From Agrocybe praecox (lineage: Eukaryota; Basidiomycota; Agaricomycetes; Agaricales; Agrocybaceae): a DNA stretch of 64,000 nucleotides. Position numbers and translations under genes: made by a program. The notes beneath the pieces are model-generated. The model did no database searches. It had not been told where the DNA came from and saw only the letters and a list, made by a program, of their open reading frames with translations. Shown here piece by piece: positions 21,030 through 33,100 of the stretch (its first letter is position 1; each line of letters starts with the position of its first letter). Where the stretch lies: the NCBI GenBank assembly GCA_964017145.1, contig OZ024846.1, forward strand, positions 2,108,001 to 2,172,000, written 5' to 3'.

Positions 21030-24000
21030 GGGAAGCATGAGGAGATTTGGACCCTGAGAGACGGGTAGCAGGAAAAACATCTATGCATGTACGTGGGCTA
21101 GTTGTGCCATATATACACATAACAGGTTTTTCAGATCGAAAGGCGCAGATAGTCGGACTGAGAGATAAAAATGAACCTCGAAGCTAATTCTGAGGCCACG
21201 GGCATGGGCAAACTACTGTTTACAATCCTCATGTTTGTACCATCCACGATACAAAATTGGAGAATCTGTCCAGCTGACGGATGAATTCACTGGGCAGTAT
21301 TTGTGTTTCTGGTGTACATTATAATAGATATTTTGCATGCTTAACTTTAAAAAGAAGACGGTATACGCGACAATAGTCGTTTCCAATCGTCCCAATGGCG
21401 TTCCTTCTGACAATAGCTGCATCCATCTATGGCTATCCCGTAAGATGTTTGCACCTTTTCGTTGCGGATACCAGCCGAGTAGAAGTATTCCGCGACGAAT
21501 AGTATCCGTTATTTGATGATTCAGACCTTTTAAGGTGCGAGGAATGTGCTGGGTCGGATGTGTCATCTATATACCGCGAAAAGAAGGATGGTAGTGATGA
21601 AAGAGATCTCCCAAGCCTAGGAGAACGGCGGAAGACCAATCGGGTTTATTTGTATTGCAAGGTCGTGGCAAATAAACCAACGTGCGGTCATTGCGCAACT
21701 TACCGCCATCAAGCCAACACTCACTGTTAGCCTTCAAAAGTTCAAAAACTCCATTAATCTTTGGATCTACATTCAACGTAAGCCGAACAAGGTTCGCAGT
21801 TTTTTTCAACCGAGCAACCGAGTACACATGCAAAGACTCGCTATCCCAATGACACCGCCTATAGTACAACATCGTACACCATTTGAACCCGACTTCGGCC
21901 TACGAAAATCCAGGCGCGCCTACGCTAACATCAACACGATGCTTGCCTGCCTACTTTTCTAACGTAAGAGGTAGAGGCGTTATCGACTGCGGTCAATTTT
22001 GCCTATCTTCGCTTATCATGCCTATTCTTATGCAGTGACTTTTATGCACCCTAATTTAATGAACTGTTTCACAGCTTGGGCCGGTCTTCAGCGGTTAAAG
22101 ATGGCTGTTACCTATACTAGGTCAATTTTATCAAGATGGCGCCGCTTGCTTCTGAATAACCGACTCCAAACCCTTTGCCACCCCCCTTCGAATCCGCCTC
22201 GTTGCGAATTATCGTAACGATAACTTTCATGATGGTGATTATCGCCACGATGAATGCCTGCTGTAATAAGTTTATCCTCAATTGCGCCTTTCTGACCTTT
22301 GAGGGCGCATTCGCAAGGGTTCATCTTCCAAGCGAAACCTTGTGGACTCGGACACCGGTCGCGATGCCCATGCTCATATTTTTCAACCCTTCTTCCCGTG
22401 GTATAGAGTACTTCGAAGCTTAAGACGCAATGCATTGCGGCGTACTTATCTATGAAAGCAGCATGTCAATATACATCAGCACTAGCAACTTTGAATTGAA
22501 AGCCACAGATTATAAGTCTCAAGCTCGACATCGTAGGTCTCTGGAAATCCGATCCGAGTGTAAGTCAGGAGAGAGTACTCGTCTTCGAATTCCTGTTGTT
22601 TCCGCAACACGTTGTCAAATTTTCCCTCGCTGTCGTAGGAGTGAACGGAAGAGCTAATTATGACACATCTCTTGTCGTGGAGGCACCGAATGTGGCTCAA
22701 GAACATTCGAAAATAAAGCACACACAAAGGAGTAACCGTCATATTGCAGCCACTATTGTTCACAGGACATGAAGACCTCGTGTAATGTAATCACAAACGT
22801 CGTAGGAGAAGTATACTTGTTTCGCATAGGTTTTTACTTTTTTCTCTTTTTTTCTTCTTTCCTGACAATGCTATGTTTATGCCTGATCATAGTATTTATG
22901 TCTGATCGTCACATTTTGAGTGTTAGATCATAATCGTAGTCTATTCGTACCCCACAAAACTGTGCTGGGGAACAACCTGCGTCGAGGCACACTCCCTGAT
23001 ATCGATGTTAGTTTTCTATGACGATTCCGTGGGCGCTAATTCTGTTGTCGACAAAATATTTTCCGACGCGCATTTCAGGTCGGTCCACACAGGTCGGCTG
23101 GCGTGAACGCGAAGATCGGCGCAAACTGAAATATCTTTTGGCTTCAAAATAGTGCGATAAGATGAAAGAAGCCCATATAGCTAACCCCGATATCAGGGGT
23201 TATCTATATTAGGACGTTATCGTCCGCATTGCGCAGTCTGATGCTCTGACGTGCAAAATACGAATACTAGGCATTTTTCGAGAATAAGTGCATATTCACT
23301 GATTCTCTGTAGTTTTACTTTCAGAGCTACTATCATAAAATAATTAAACTCTTTGATTAGGACACGCAGCAATAGGTCTTCAACTGTAAATTGAATGTAG
23401 CTAACCAGAGGACGAACAAGTAGAAATGAACCTCGAGGCAGGCAAGAACAGAAACTCTGCTGCTGCAAGGAGGGATCCATGCCCTCATCCATGGCCTCAT
23501 ACGATAACGATTGAAAAGATCTTCCGTACGCTGTCTTTCTTGGGCTAAGACTCTTCCTTTCCGCAGCGATGGTCCTCAAATGCTGCCTATGGTAATGAAA
23601 CTCCCGCTCAGTAATGAAGTCGTGTGAAAATTCCAGTGTTTTGGTGATTCTCACCTTCGTCAACGTACAGAGCGTGTTAAACCCACCGAGGTAAGACGGT
23701 CGCAGCCTATAACCATTGAGAAACTAGGAGGGATATGGTTTTCTCACACTGGTATAGGTTCAGAGGGACGAACGCCCTGCTGCCCCGTCATCGACGTCTA
23801 GGTAATTGTAGATCAGAAGCTCGAAGGAAAAAATGAATATCAAATACAATAGCACGATGATACGATACTGCTTTACTTAACTCGTCGCGTCTAATCCAAT
23901 CTTGCAGTCCTCCAGGCATCCACGCACAATGCGAGATAAAGCAGAAAGCCATTCATGATGGCTACCAGAAGACTTCATCCTTGAAGGAAGATTAAAACAC

Positions 24001-24968
24001 AAGTCACACTTTCTCACCAGCACAGCAGGTATCTGAACTGAAAGTGCTGCATGACAGGTAAGCTTTGTGGGTGGATGAGACGTGGATACGAGCCTGCCAT
24101 GATGTGATTGACATTTTCTTCTATGAATTTGATATCTGCAGAATCTTGATTCAAAGGGTGGGTCACAATAGCCGCAAAGACATAAAACATGTTTCTATAA
24201 GCGTTAGGCCCATATCGTTGGATTGTTTTCTTGTTACAACCACCATTTGGCGATTTAACGACCATAATTAGTGGATATAGCAAGGATACAACACGCGTAC
24301 CGTGTATACATGGATGTATTCCGTCAGAAATTCCAAGGAGAAATCTCGGGAGGTTGTTAAGAGTATCGCGTCTAAGGTTGATGGAGTAAATGGGAGAGAA
24401 AGTAGGAGGAAACAAGGAGGAAAATCCCGAGAGATTCCGGACAGATGACAGAACGTTTTCGTAAAAATGTATTTTTAGATTCGACCTAAATATACATATT
24501 ATCATCATCATATCATATCAGTTCATAGATAACGTAGGTACGTTACCTTTGGAATTAAAGAATATACTTCATAGGCCATATCTAGAGACAGTACTTTATT
24601 GATGTTGTTTTTTAGGCCGAGAAAAAATATGGAACTGATTTGAATATGTTCGTAATATCGCGCGTATACAAGGTAAAACGTACCATAGTATGAAATACGA
24701 CGACCTGATGTCCATCTTTCTGAGTGAATGAGCACAACCTAACTCTTTGGCTTTCAAAAGATTGGCCACTATCTCCGTAGATAAACCACACGGCACAGTG
24801 TGGCGGGTCCTTTGCTCACAAGACGTTGGCGTTCAACCGAGGGTAGGAGCGTCGCCAGAATAGTACGACATTTGCAAAGGAAATTGTTTACCTCTTAAAC
24901 ATCAATTATATTTAAGGGAGGAGACCTGAGAATATACTCAAAATATAGCCACCAGTCTGCTATACTGA
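21030..24968. other. Gene-poor region with relic-like reading frames
   Basis: No intact gene can be supported here. Reading frames of 80-165 codons on the minus strand (about 21567-21872, 22482-22763, 23217-23663, 24014-24511) have protein-like composition but no decisive motif. The 24092-24217 stretch resembles the C-terminal part of a fungal Zn2Cys6 transcription factor. An inverted repeat at 23177-23207 is listed separately. Confidence 0.4.
23177..23207. repeat. 12-base inverted repeat with a 7-base loop
   Basis: ATAGCTAACCCC at 23177-23188 and GGGGTTATCTAT at 23196-23207 are inverted complements with 11 of 12 matches, separated by GATATCA. It can form a hairpin. It may be a terminal repeat remnant of a small element or chance. 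Confidence 0.55.
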
Positions 24969-25167
24969 CTAGACGACAGCTTTTGGAAGTAAGGAGAGTA
25001 AGCTCGCAAAGGCTGGTTCAACAGCTTCAGCTTTACCTTCATCATCATTAGATCCTCTTGGATATGAAGCCCCCTTCGATTCATGCATAACGATCCAACG
25101 ATGGGAAAGTTCCCCTGGTAGGACGATAGCAAATCGATATTCCTTCAGATTATCACGTAGTGTCCAC
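24969..25167 (-). other. Coding-like terminal exon, unidentified
   Basis: After a good acceptor (TTCTCAG, ending 25168) the minus strand reads 65 codons, starting WTLRDNLKEYRFAIVLPGEL and ending LLSLLPKAVV at TAG 24969-24971. There is no Met near the start, so it would be a last exon. A further coding-like stretch lies at about 25229-25345, but its phase does not join this exon through an obvious GT donor. I do not recognise the protein; a gene relic is as likely as a gene. Confidence 0.3.
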
Positions 25168-25345
25168 CTGAGAATACGGAATTAAAGTGAGCATGATATT
25201 AAGTGGATGTTTAGATGAATTTAAGCACTCGCCGCAATCGAAAGGCGGAAAGACGGTTACTCCATGTCAGTACATTTGGTGCTCCAAAACACGTATGAGT
25301 CCCTAAAACAACAGAATGACCATCATGCATCCCAAGGCTATTACT

Positions 25346-26708
25346 GGCGAAGTCATATGCTCACCAGAATACACAGACTTGTCCAATGGATAGGAGGCTG
25401 TTTGGAGCACGAGAAAACAGGTCAGAATTACCAGCACACATCTGCATGCAGGTAGCTAGAGTTTTGGCGACCAAACCGTTGCGGATTAATGGATACGAGC
25501 ACTTTTTTTACTACGCGGATATCACGCTAGACCAGAGTTTACTGTTTGAAAGGAATCATCCGTTAATCCTTGACCAGCCCAGATGAACTAGGCGGTACCC
25601 GAGGCTGACCCAAACGTCAATGGTTTACAAAGGCCGAGGCGAAACTCGAAGCAGAACAAAATTCGGGTCAACAAATTCGATATGTTTTTTCGAATTTTAT
25701 TGTCGGTTGTAGTAATACTGTGACATGACGTCATGTCCAGTATCACGAGTGCACAGACAGCAAAAGGATACATTATAAGCCATCTCCTGTCGGGATAACA
25801 ATGTCCATCAGCCCAAAGTTTTCTCAATTCCTTTTCGAAGATTGCGCAATCAAGCCTGATCAGTTTTAGGCTTCATATGCCATCAGGAATGGCTAGATGG
25901 CTCCCGGAGTCAAAAGGTTTTAGGACTTTAGTCTCGGACACCGTCATCGAGTAGATAGCATAGATAGCTTTGTACGCCATGCTTCGAAATCACATCCGTT
26001 CCCGACGCAGTACCAGACGGAAGATCGAGATTAATACCGCGGCAGTTAGCTTGCCGTCATAGAACATGCTCACGGAAAGGCTGATAAGAAGAGAACGTTC
26101 GAGAAAATATCTTCTGTTCGAATACGCTCAACTGAAGAATTTGAGAAATGCGATGCCGTTAGTCAAGTACATACCTGGCAGAAAGTTCACACGTAGAAGT
26201 ACACGAGGCTCGCTGGTGGCTTGCTTGACAGACGACACTTGAGACTTGGGCGCAGAAGCCTGGAGAAACGTCGGGAGGTTCAAAATTATCTGCAAACTAA
26301 AAGGCCAACAACAATAAATAATGTAAAGTGATATTTCCTTTGAGATATTATAACAGAAAATACTCATCGACACGACACAGATCTTATTTTTCTGTCACAG
26401 TGTGTATGAAGGTGCTCATTGTGGACCTAATGTGAGCCGGCACCCGCAATGAACGCATCTCTGCCCCTACTCGGCGCCGAAGTCAATGTCCTTGGGGCAA
26501 TGAAACTTTGCAGATGGTTCACAGGTACCACCTCATTTGCGGAAAGGGATTGATGAAAAAGTATCAACACACAGCCAGGATACATTTCAACGAAAGAGCC
26601 CCCGTGCGTCTGTCCGAGATCAAGGCAGTGACTATGGTACCGAAGGTCATTTGAGAATGTTGTGGCGGAGTCCAGATAGGATGAAGGATTACGTGGAGAT
26701 TGAGCTTT
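25346..26708. other. Intergenic, no supported gene
   Basis: Sequence upstream of the orphan exon and downstream of the POF1-like gene. The open frames are short and show no family hallmarks. Confidence 0.4.
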
Positions 26709-27686
26709 CTAAGGACCGGCTTGATATAGTTTATTATTCACAATATAATCGGCGACACGGGTTGTGACCAGTTTACGCCATAAACTGTCCTGCTCTAGGC
26801 CAACGGTATTCAGCGAATGTCGGACAGTAGTGGAGCTGTATGTGCTGATGTCGTCGCCAATATCAATAACCGCAATTCGGCCAGCATCCATAAACAGTTT
26901 CGCTCGTTGTAGCAAGTCTGTATTCGAGAAATCATCATTGGATTGTTTCATGACTCTTTGTGCACTGACAATGCGTGCATTGTCACCTTCAGGAGGGGGG
27001 GAAAAGAATTTATGCAGTGACGCCATCATGACCGCTTCCGAAGCATAATAACGCGGGGAAAAGAGTCGTTCCAACGTATCAAGACCAACAAGGAAAGTCA
27101 ATTCCACTTTTTGAATGGCCATTTGATTTGAGAACTGTGACTGTGAAAATCTGTGTTCAAAGAAAGTCCGCAAAACCTGAGACTTTCCGACAAAAGTGGG
27201 TTCGTCAATAATGGCAATGGACACGTTTGTGAGCTCTGCTTTTGACAAGCCACTGGTTTCTGGGGTTGTTGTGGAGAGGTGTGCATGATCTGGCTCGATG
27301 TCATCCATGAGTAGAGACATCATTTCGAGACGCTGTGAATAGGTGGCGTCACCAGGCTTGAGCGTCTTGTCAGCGTTCTTCACTGAAAGGAGGAGTAATT
27401 TAGCATCGTAAGCGGGTGTGCTAATCTCCTTTCGCCCTTCTGTGCTGGAGTGGGGAGTTCCATCTATGCGACATGAGTTTGCCAGAGCAAGGTGTGCTAA
27501 TGTTGGTGGATTGAAGGAAGAATCTAAAATCGAAACACGCAGGGGTGTATTGGGACTGTAATGTTGAACAAGGCTTGCGTGAGGTAAGGGCCACGTTGAA
27601 TGCGGTGTATATATGAGCTCTAGGTTTGAAAGACCTTGCTGGACACGTTGAAGCAGGTGAGGTGCTGCACGACGCACGAAAGCCAT
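26709..27686 (-). CDS. POF1: Nicotinamide-nucleotide adenylyltransferase, POF1-like
   Basis: A single uninterrupted exon. The start MAFVRRAAPHLLQRVQQG at 27686 is preferred; in-frame ATGs at 27719 and 27749 would add 11 or 21 residues without conserved content. The nucleotidyltransferase signature is VSILDSSFNPPTLAHLALA (about 27480-27540), with the Asn and His used to bind ATP phosphates. TFLVGLDTLERLFSPRYY (about 27045-27100) and DISTYSSTTVRHSL (about 26795-26840) are the NMNAT and ISSTxxR motifs that contact substrate and phosphate. The enzyme makes NAD from nicotinamide mononucleotide and ATP; yeast Pof1 is the closest family I can name. It ends YQAGP at 26709. It is transcribed away from DBP5 with about 300 bases between starts. 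Confidence 0.82.
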   Translation of the reverse strand: MAFVRRAAPHLLQRVQQGLSNLELIYTPHSTWPLPHASLVQHYSPNTPLRVSILDSSFNPPTLAHLALANSCRIDGTPHSSTEGRKEISTPAYDAKLLLLSVKNADKTLKPGDATYSQRLEMMSLLMDDIEPDHAHLSTTTPETSGLSKAELTNVSIAIIDEPTFVGKSQVLRTFFEHRFSQSQFSNQMAIQKVELTFLVGLDTLERLFSPRYYASEAVMMASLHKFFSPPPEGDNARIVSAQRVMKQSNDDFSNTDLLQRAKLFMDAGRIAVIDIGDDISTYSSTTVRHSLNTVGLEQDSLWRKLVTTRVADYIVNNKLYQAGP

Positions 27687-27993
27687 GATGGATTGTTCCT
27701 GGGAGTTATTTGTTTGCATGACGAGATAAAAGTGGTGTGATGTCTTCAAATAACCTTTCGAGAAATTTGAAGCGTAATTCTATGGACAGCTCAACGCTCA
27801 ACACTGGTTCGACTATGAAGAACATGCACAAGAGAGTACTTACCCTTACTGGATGCTAGTATGTAATTAAAGAAGGAACGAGAGATTAGATTAGATTATA
27901 AATCAACAACAACATTCGGCTTCTACCGACGATAATGATCTCCAACGAGGTAGGCAATGTAAGTCTTTCAACCTTTGTATCTTATTATCCTTC

Positions 27994-29970
27994 ATGTCGG
28001 TCTCGCTTTCCAAAGACGAAGACGGATTCATTACCCCTTGTATGTCTGCAACGCTCACTGACGCGTCGATTGTCGCTTAAGGATGTGAAATAGCCTTGAA
28101 TGAGCCCAAGAATCAGACGGAAGAAGAAGCGAAATCGCCTCCAAATGGTGAGGATCACCCGGGTTGTTCAATGACTTGCCAGGATATACTAACCCTCTAA
28201 GCAGACAGCAATGCAGAACTATTTACTTCCACCTTTGAGGTCACTGTAAGCATAAAATTACCTCCCGCCTGAACTCATAATTCTGACGCACACGCCACTC
28301 TGTAGGTAACGCTCGCAGACCAGCAGGGTAACCCCAATTCTCCGCTTTACAGTGTGAAAACCTTTCAAGAGCTCGGCCTGTGAGCCCTTCCAGATAATAT
28401 ATGGTCGCGTAGACTCATTAAATGATTAGGAACCCCGATCTATTGAAAGGTCTTTACGCGATGGGCTTCGATAGGCCTTCAAAGATTCAAGAAAAGGCGC
28501 TCCCTCTCCTTCTTTCCGATCCGTCAGTATTGCAACTACTTTTAAATGAGATACTATACCAACATGACATTAGACCAACGAATATGATCGGTCAATCACA
28601 ATCCGGAACTGGGAAAACGGCTGCCTTTGTTCTTACCATGCTCAGTAGGGTTGATTACAACCTGCAAAAGCCACAAGTATGTTGCATACTACTGTTAGGG
28701 TATCTTTATTAATCCATTCTAGGCTTTATGTTTGGCTCCTTCACGAGAATTGGCGCGACAAATTATGTCGGTCGTTAATACTATGGGGAAATTCACTAGT
28801 GTGCAGACTGAATACGCAATCAAGGAAAATCTGCCGAGGGATGCCACGAACATAACCGCTCAAATCATCGTGGGTACTCCAGGAACGATGGTGGATTTGA
28901 TGAGACGTAGAGTGAGTCTGCCATGTTCTCTTTCCTATTCTCAGCAAACTTCAACTACTTTCGAAAGGTTTTGGACGTATCACATGTCAAGGTATTTGTT
29001 CTCGACGAAGCCGATAACATGTTAGATCAGGATGGGCTGGGAGATCAAACATTACGGGTTAAAAAGTACGTGGTTGGGTCTAACAAGGAACTTCTTGCAG
29101 CTTACATGTCCTATCAGCCATCTACCCCGCCATCCCTATCAAATCATCCTTTTCTCCGCTACATTCCCTGACCATGTCCGAGCCTTTGCCTCCAAGTTTG
29201 CGCCCAAGGCAAACAAGATCGAATTGCAGAAAGAAGAACTCAGCGTCGACAATATTAGACAATTCTACATGGACTGCAAAAACGAAGAACATAAATACGA
29301 CATTCTTGTATCTCTATATCAACTGTTGACTATTGGGCAAAGCATCATCTTTTGTCAAGTATGTCATCGTTTATTATTCGATATCCAAGCGAATGCTTAT
29401 GATCTTTTACGTTAGCATCGGTCTACTGCAGACAGGATCTCTCAACGGATGACCGCAGAAGGGCATAAAGTTGCGTCATTACACGGTGCTAAAGACGCAT
29501 CAGAGCGCGATGCTATTATCGACCGCTTCAGAGAAGGTCGCGACAAAGTTCTGATTACTACCAATGTTATCGCGCGTGGTATCGATATCATGCAAGTCAA
29601 CATGGTGGTCAACTATGATTTGCCGCTCATGAATGAACGAGTAAAAGGGGGTGATGAAAGACCGGATATTGAGACATATATTCATCGTATCGGTAAGCCA
29701 ATGTTGTTGTTGAGTAAGTAAACCTATTTATCTCGTGTAGGACGAACGGGTCGTTTCGGACGAAGAGGAATTTCAATCAACTTTGTTCACGATAAGAAGA
29801 CTTGGCTACAGATGGAGCAGATTGAGAAAGCACTGGGAAGGAAAATCATGAGGATCGAAACAAATGACTTAGATGAGATGGAAGAGGTACGAATTTCCAA
29901 TGACCATGTTTAAGTTTAAGGGGTTCTAACTAACGCTTCTCCACAGAAAATGAAGCAGGCACTGAAGTAG
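27994..29970 (+). CDS. DBP5: DEAD-box ATP-dependent RNA helicase DBP5 (mRNA export)
   Basis: Acts at the cytoplasmic face of the nuclear pore, where it removes export factors from mRNA with Gle1 and inositol hexakisphosphate. The likely start is ATG 27994 ([15 protein letters not shown]); a few short 5' exons lead into [20 protein letters not shown]. The Q motif is [17 protein letters not shown] (about 28460), motif [15 protein letters not shown], Ia [21 protein letters not shown] (about 29005), [26 protein letters not shown] and [15 protein letters not shown] (about 29685-29770). The ending MEEKMKQALK at TAG 29968-29970 is typical of the subfamily. The 5' exons are less certain: an ATG at 27935 is an alternative. 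About eight introns. Confidence 0.9.
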
Positions 29971-30197
29971 ATTAATTATACTCTCCTGTAACATACCGAC
30001 CCGTTCTTTGTTGTAATATCTGTTCACATGTCATTCATACCAGAATCTCAACTTTCAAGGGGCGTTTAGAAACGATGACAAAAATTCTATTGCGATTATA
30101 TTAGGTATGTAGTAATATGAAATGTATGAAAACAACGACGATGGTATGCGGAATTTCTAAGATGACGAAGGAAAGCAGTAAGTAATACAACAAAAGA

Positions 30198-33100
30198 TCA
30201 TGACGCCTGAGCAAAAGCAATTGCGACAGTTTCCGAATGGCTGAGAGAGATCAAGATTTTAGATATCCCCTTCTCGGCGGCCTGCTGTTTGGCTTTGCCA
30301 TGAAGGTGGACAGTGGGTACCCCAGATTCATCGTTGGTGATCTCGATGTCCTTCATGGCGGCAGCCGCTCCTTGAGATTTCACACCCAGCGACTTGAAGA
30401 CGGCCTCTTTACCGACCCAACGAGCAGCGAACGACGATGGTGGAGATGGCTGAGAACGGCAATAAGTGATCTCAGCATCCGTGAAGTTGCGAGAGACGAA
30501 TGTAGGGTTATGAGAAGGGACTGAAGAGATGAGTTCTATAGGACACAATCAGTGTACGCAAACAGCAATAGAACCAATACAACAAACCTTGATCAACTCC
30601 AACACCTAGCGGCGCGTTTGCAGAGAGTGCCTTCGTGTCAATCAAGTGAGAAACAGCCTTGAAATTTGCAGTATCATGGGGCACTTCTGACGGAAGCTTC
30701 GATTTGAAAGAATACTCCCGAGTTTTGGGGTCGAAAGTTGTGCGAGCCAAAGAGTTTAGGAGAACCTTCCTCTCAACATCAGGTGTATATGGAGGATGAT
30801 CCTTGACTTTGACCAATGAGTTCTTGATCATCATCTCGCTCATAGCCTTATATGACTGCAGGCCTCTGAGACGATTCCTTTGTCTGTAGGCCTCATAAGC
30901 ACTCGGTTCGATGGCGCCAAATACATATCGTGGATGAATGAACATAGCAGTGCCTCCGACCTGTCCGAAACCAAAGGAAGACTAGGATTGATTGTCAGTA
31001 TTTGACGCTCGTAACAAAGATAAACAAATAGCATACCATGACGGCAGCTCGGATCCCATCTGTTCGAACTGTCTTCGAAGGGAACAGCAAGAACGTACGG
31101 CCTTGGAAGTGAGAATCGATGTTGCTAATAAAGCGGGTTAGAGATTTGATTGATTATCAAAAATCGACGGCAAACTTACTCGCTATTGCGGTTTCCTGGA
31201 ATAACACCAGTAATCACGGACTGCAACAATCCAGCTGCTTGCCACCCTGCCGCGCCACCCTTTGCGTGACCAAGCAAACTCTTCTGTGCAACGACAGGGC
31301 ATGCATTGCCAGGAGTGCGGGAAATGCTAGTGAAGATATCATTCCAGATGTGAGTCTCGTTTTCCTCCTGCAAAGATAAATTGATATTGATTAATGGTGC
31401 AGGAAAAAGATAAAAGAAATTGCTCACGTTTGCCTTTGTACTGGTACCGTGAATCGATAGAACACCAATATCGTCAGCTGTGAGGCCGAAAACGGCGAGT
31501 GCCCGTCTCATGGGCGCGATATTTGGGTCTGATCCCTCAAGCATACCATATTGAGCCAAGGCGTCCTTTTCTTGTCTAGCCGCTTCGCGTTCAATAGAGG
31601 CAACGCGGTTGGATATATATTCTTCGTCTATAAGTTCGCCAACTGTCTTCCTATGTTCGATTTCTTCTGTCAGTTGCGCGTGCTCGTGAGACAGCCATTG
31701 TGAAATTTGTGTGCGACGGAATTTAAGTTGACGAGAGCGGTAAGCAACATCGAGAATAGGAAGGGGATGTTTCGAGGGGATTTCCCTCGCAACAGTCAAT
31801 GCACCACTACCTGGTGCAGGGATTGACCTTCCAGCTTTGTCACTAGGAGATATTATGTGAGCATAGCACATTGCCTAATCGAGCTGATAACTTACGTTGA
31901 GGTCGATGTAAAGGCGAGAATTCCACGGATAGGGGCACCCAACTCCAATGCCGTCTTCGCGCTCATGACGATGTGAACACCAGCACCCTGAACGTAATTA
32001 AGCATACAAAGTACGGAAGAACGAAATTGCTGCTTACCTGAGACTCCATAAATCCTGAACGAGAGGTAGTAGCTGGTCGAGACATTTCGGTTGGCTCACG
32101 GCCCATCGCAAATTCAGTCTCAGCGTTGCTTGTGGCTTTCATGTTAGCGAATTCGTATGAACCTTCTTCACTTAGGTCGTCGAAGCCACCCGCAATCATG
32201 ACCTTTGCCTTGCCAGAAAGAATGGTATCTGAGGCAATTTCCAAGGATTGCAGAGCAGTGGCACTACAAATATGTCAGAATTTTGTGATGTTGAATAGAA
32301 GAAATATAAACATACCAGGCACCGACGGGGATCTTGACAGGGCCACTAGAAGACAGCAACAGAAGGTTGATCCATCCCGCCGTAGTATTAATGAAACTGG
32401 AAACAGAGCGCATCAGCGAGATAACGAGTAATGATGGAATAAATGACTCACGTTTCTTGGAGAATATCATTCTGTACTTCTTTTTCATCACGACGATCCT
32501 TGAACATTTTACCCATGCTGGTGGTACCACCCATACCACTTCCAAGAGCAGTACCGACATCTGAAGGATGCATATGTTTGTATAGCTCATAAGGATCGGT
32601 GATACCTGAGGCATTCAGAGCCTCGACAGTAGCGACCAGAGTCCAAAGCGTGAGGCGGTCAACTTGTGCGATGATATCATCTGGGATGCCATATCGGCCA
32701 GCATGCCAGCCAGTTGGAACTTGACCAGCTACAGTGCGGCTAAATTTGAACGCCTTCGGAACATAGACGCAGGCACCTTTCTTGAACTTGGCGAACCACT
32801 GGCCGCCTTCACCCTCCCAGATATCGCACTTCTCGCCGTGCTGATGTTTGAATTTGTGAGCCTCGGAGTCCGAAACCTCGATGGGTTCAAGATCATGGAT
32901 GAGTTCAACTTCTTGATTGAAGACCTTCTTGGTAGGATCGTAACCACGGAAAAGTTCAGGTTCTGAGTTAAAAATAATGAGTTTCACCTCAGTGAACAAT
33001 AACCTCCAAACAACATACCAATCAAGCGGACACCGCCATGGGTCAGGATATCTTTTTCGTATCTTCCTTTGACATCCTTGTCATCAACAGGCTCATTTGT

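Noticed and set aside
21567..21872. Minus-strand frame with VARLKKTANLVRLTLNVD, considered as an F-box protein fragment
   Set aside because: Leu-rich pattern alone is too weak and no F-box is seen.
25588..25827. Considered as the N-terminal exon of the orphan gene at 24969
   Set aside because: No phase-compatible splice sites link it and the composition is unconvincing.
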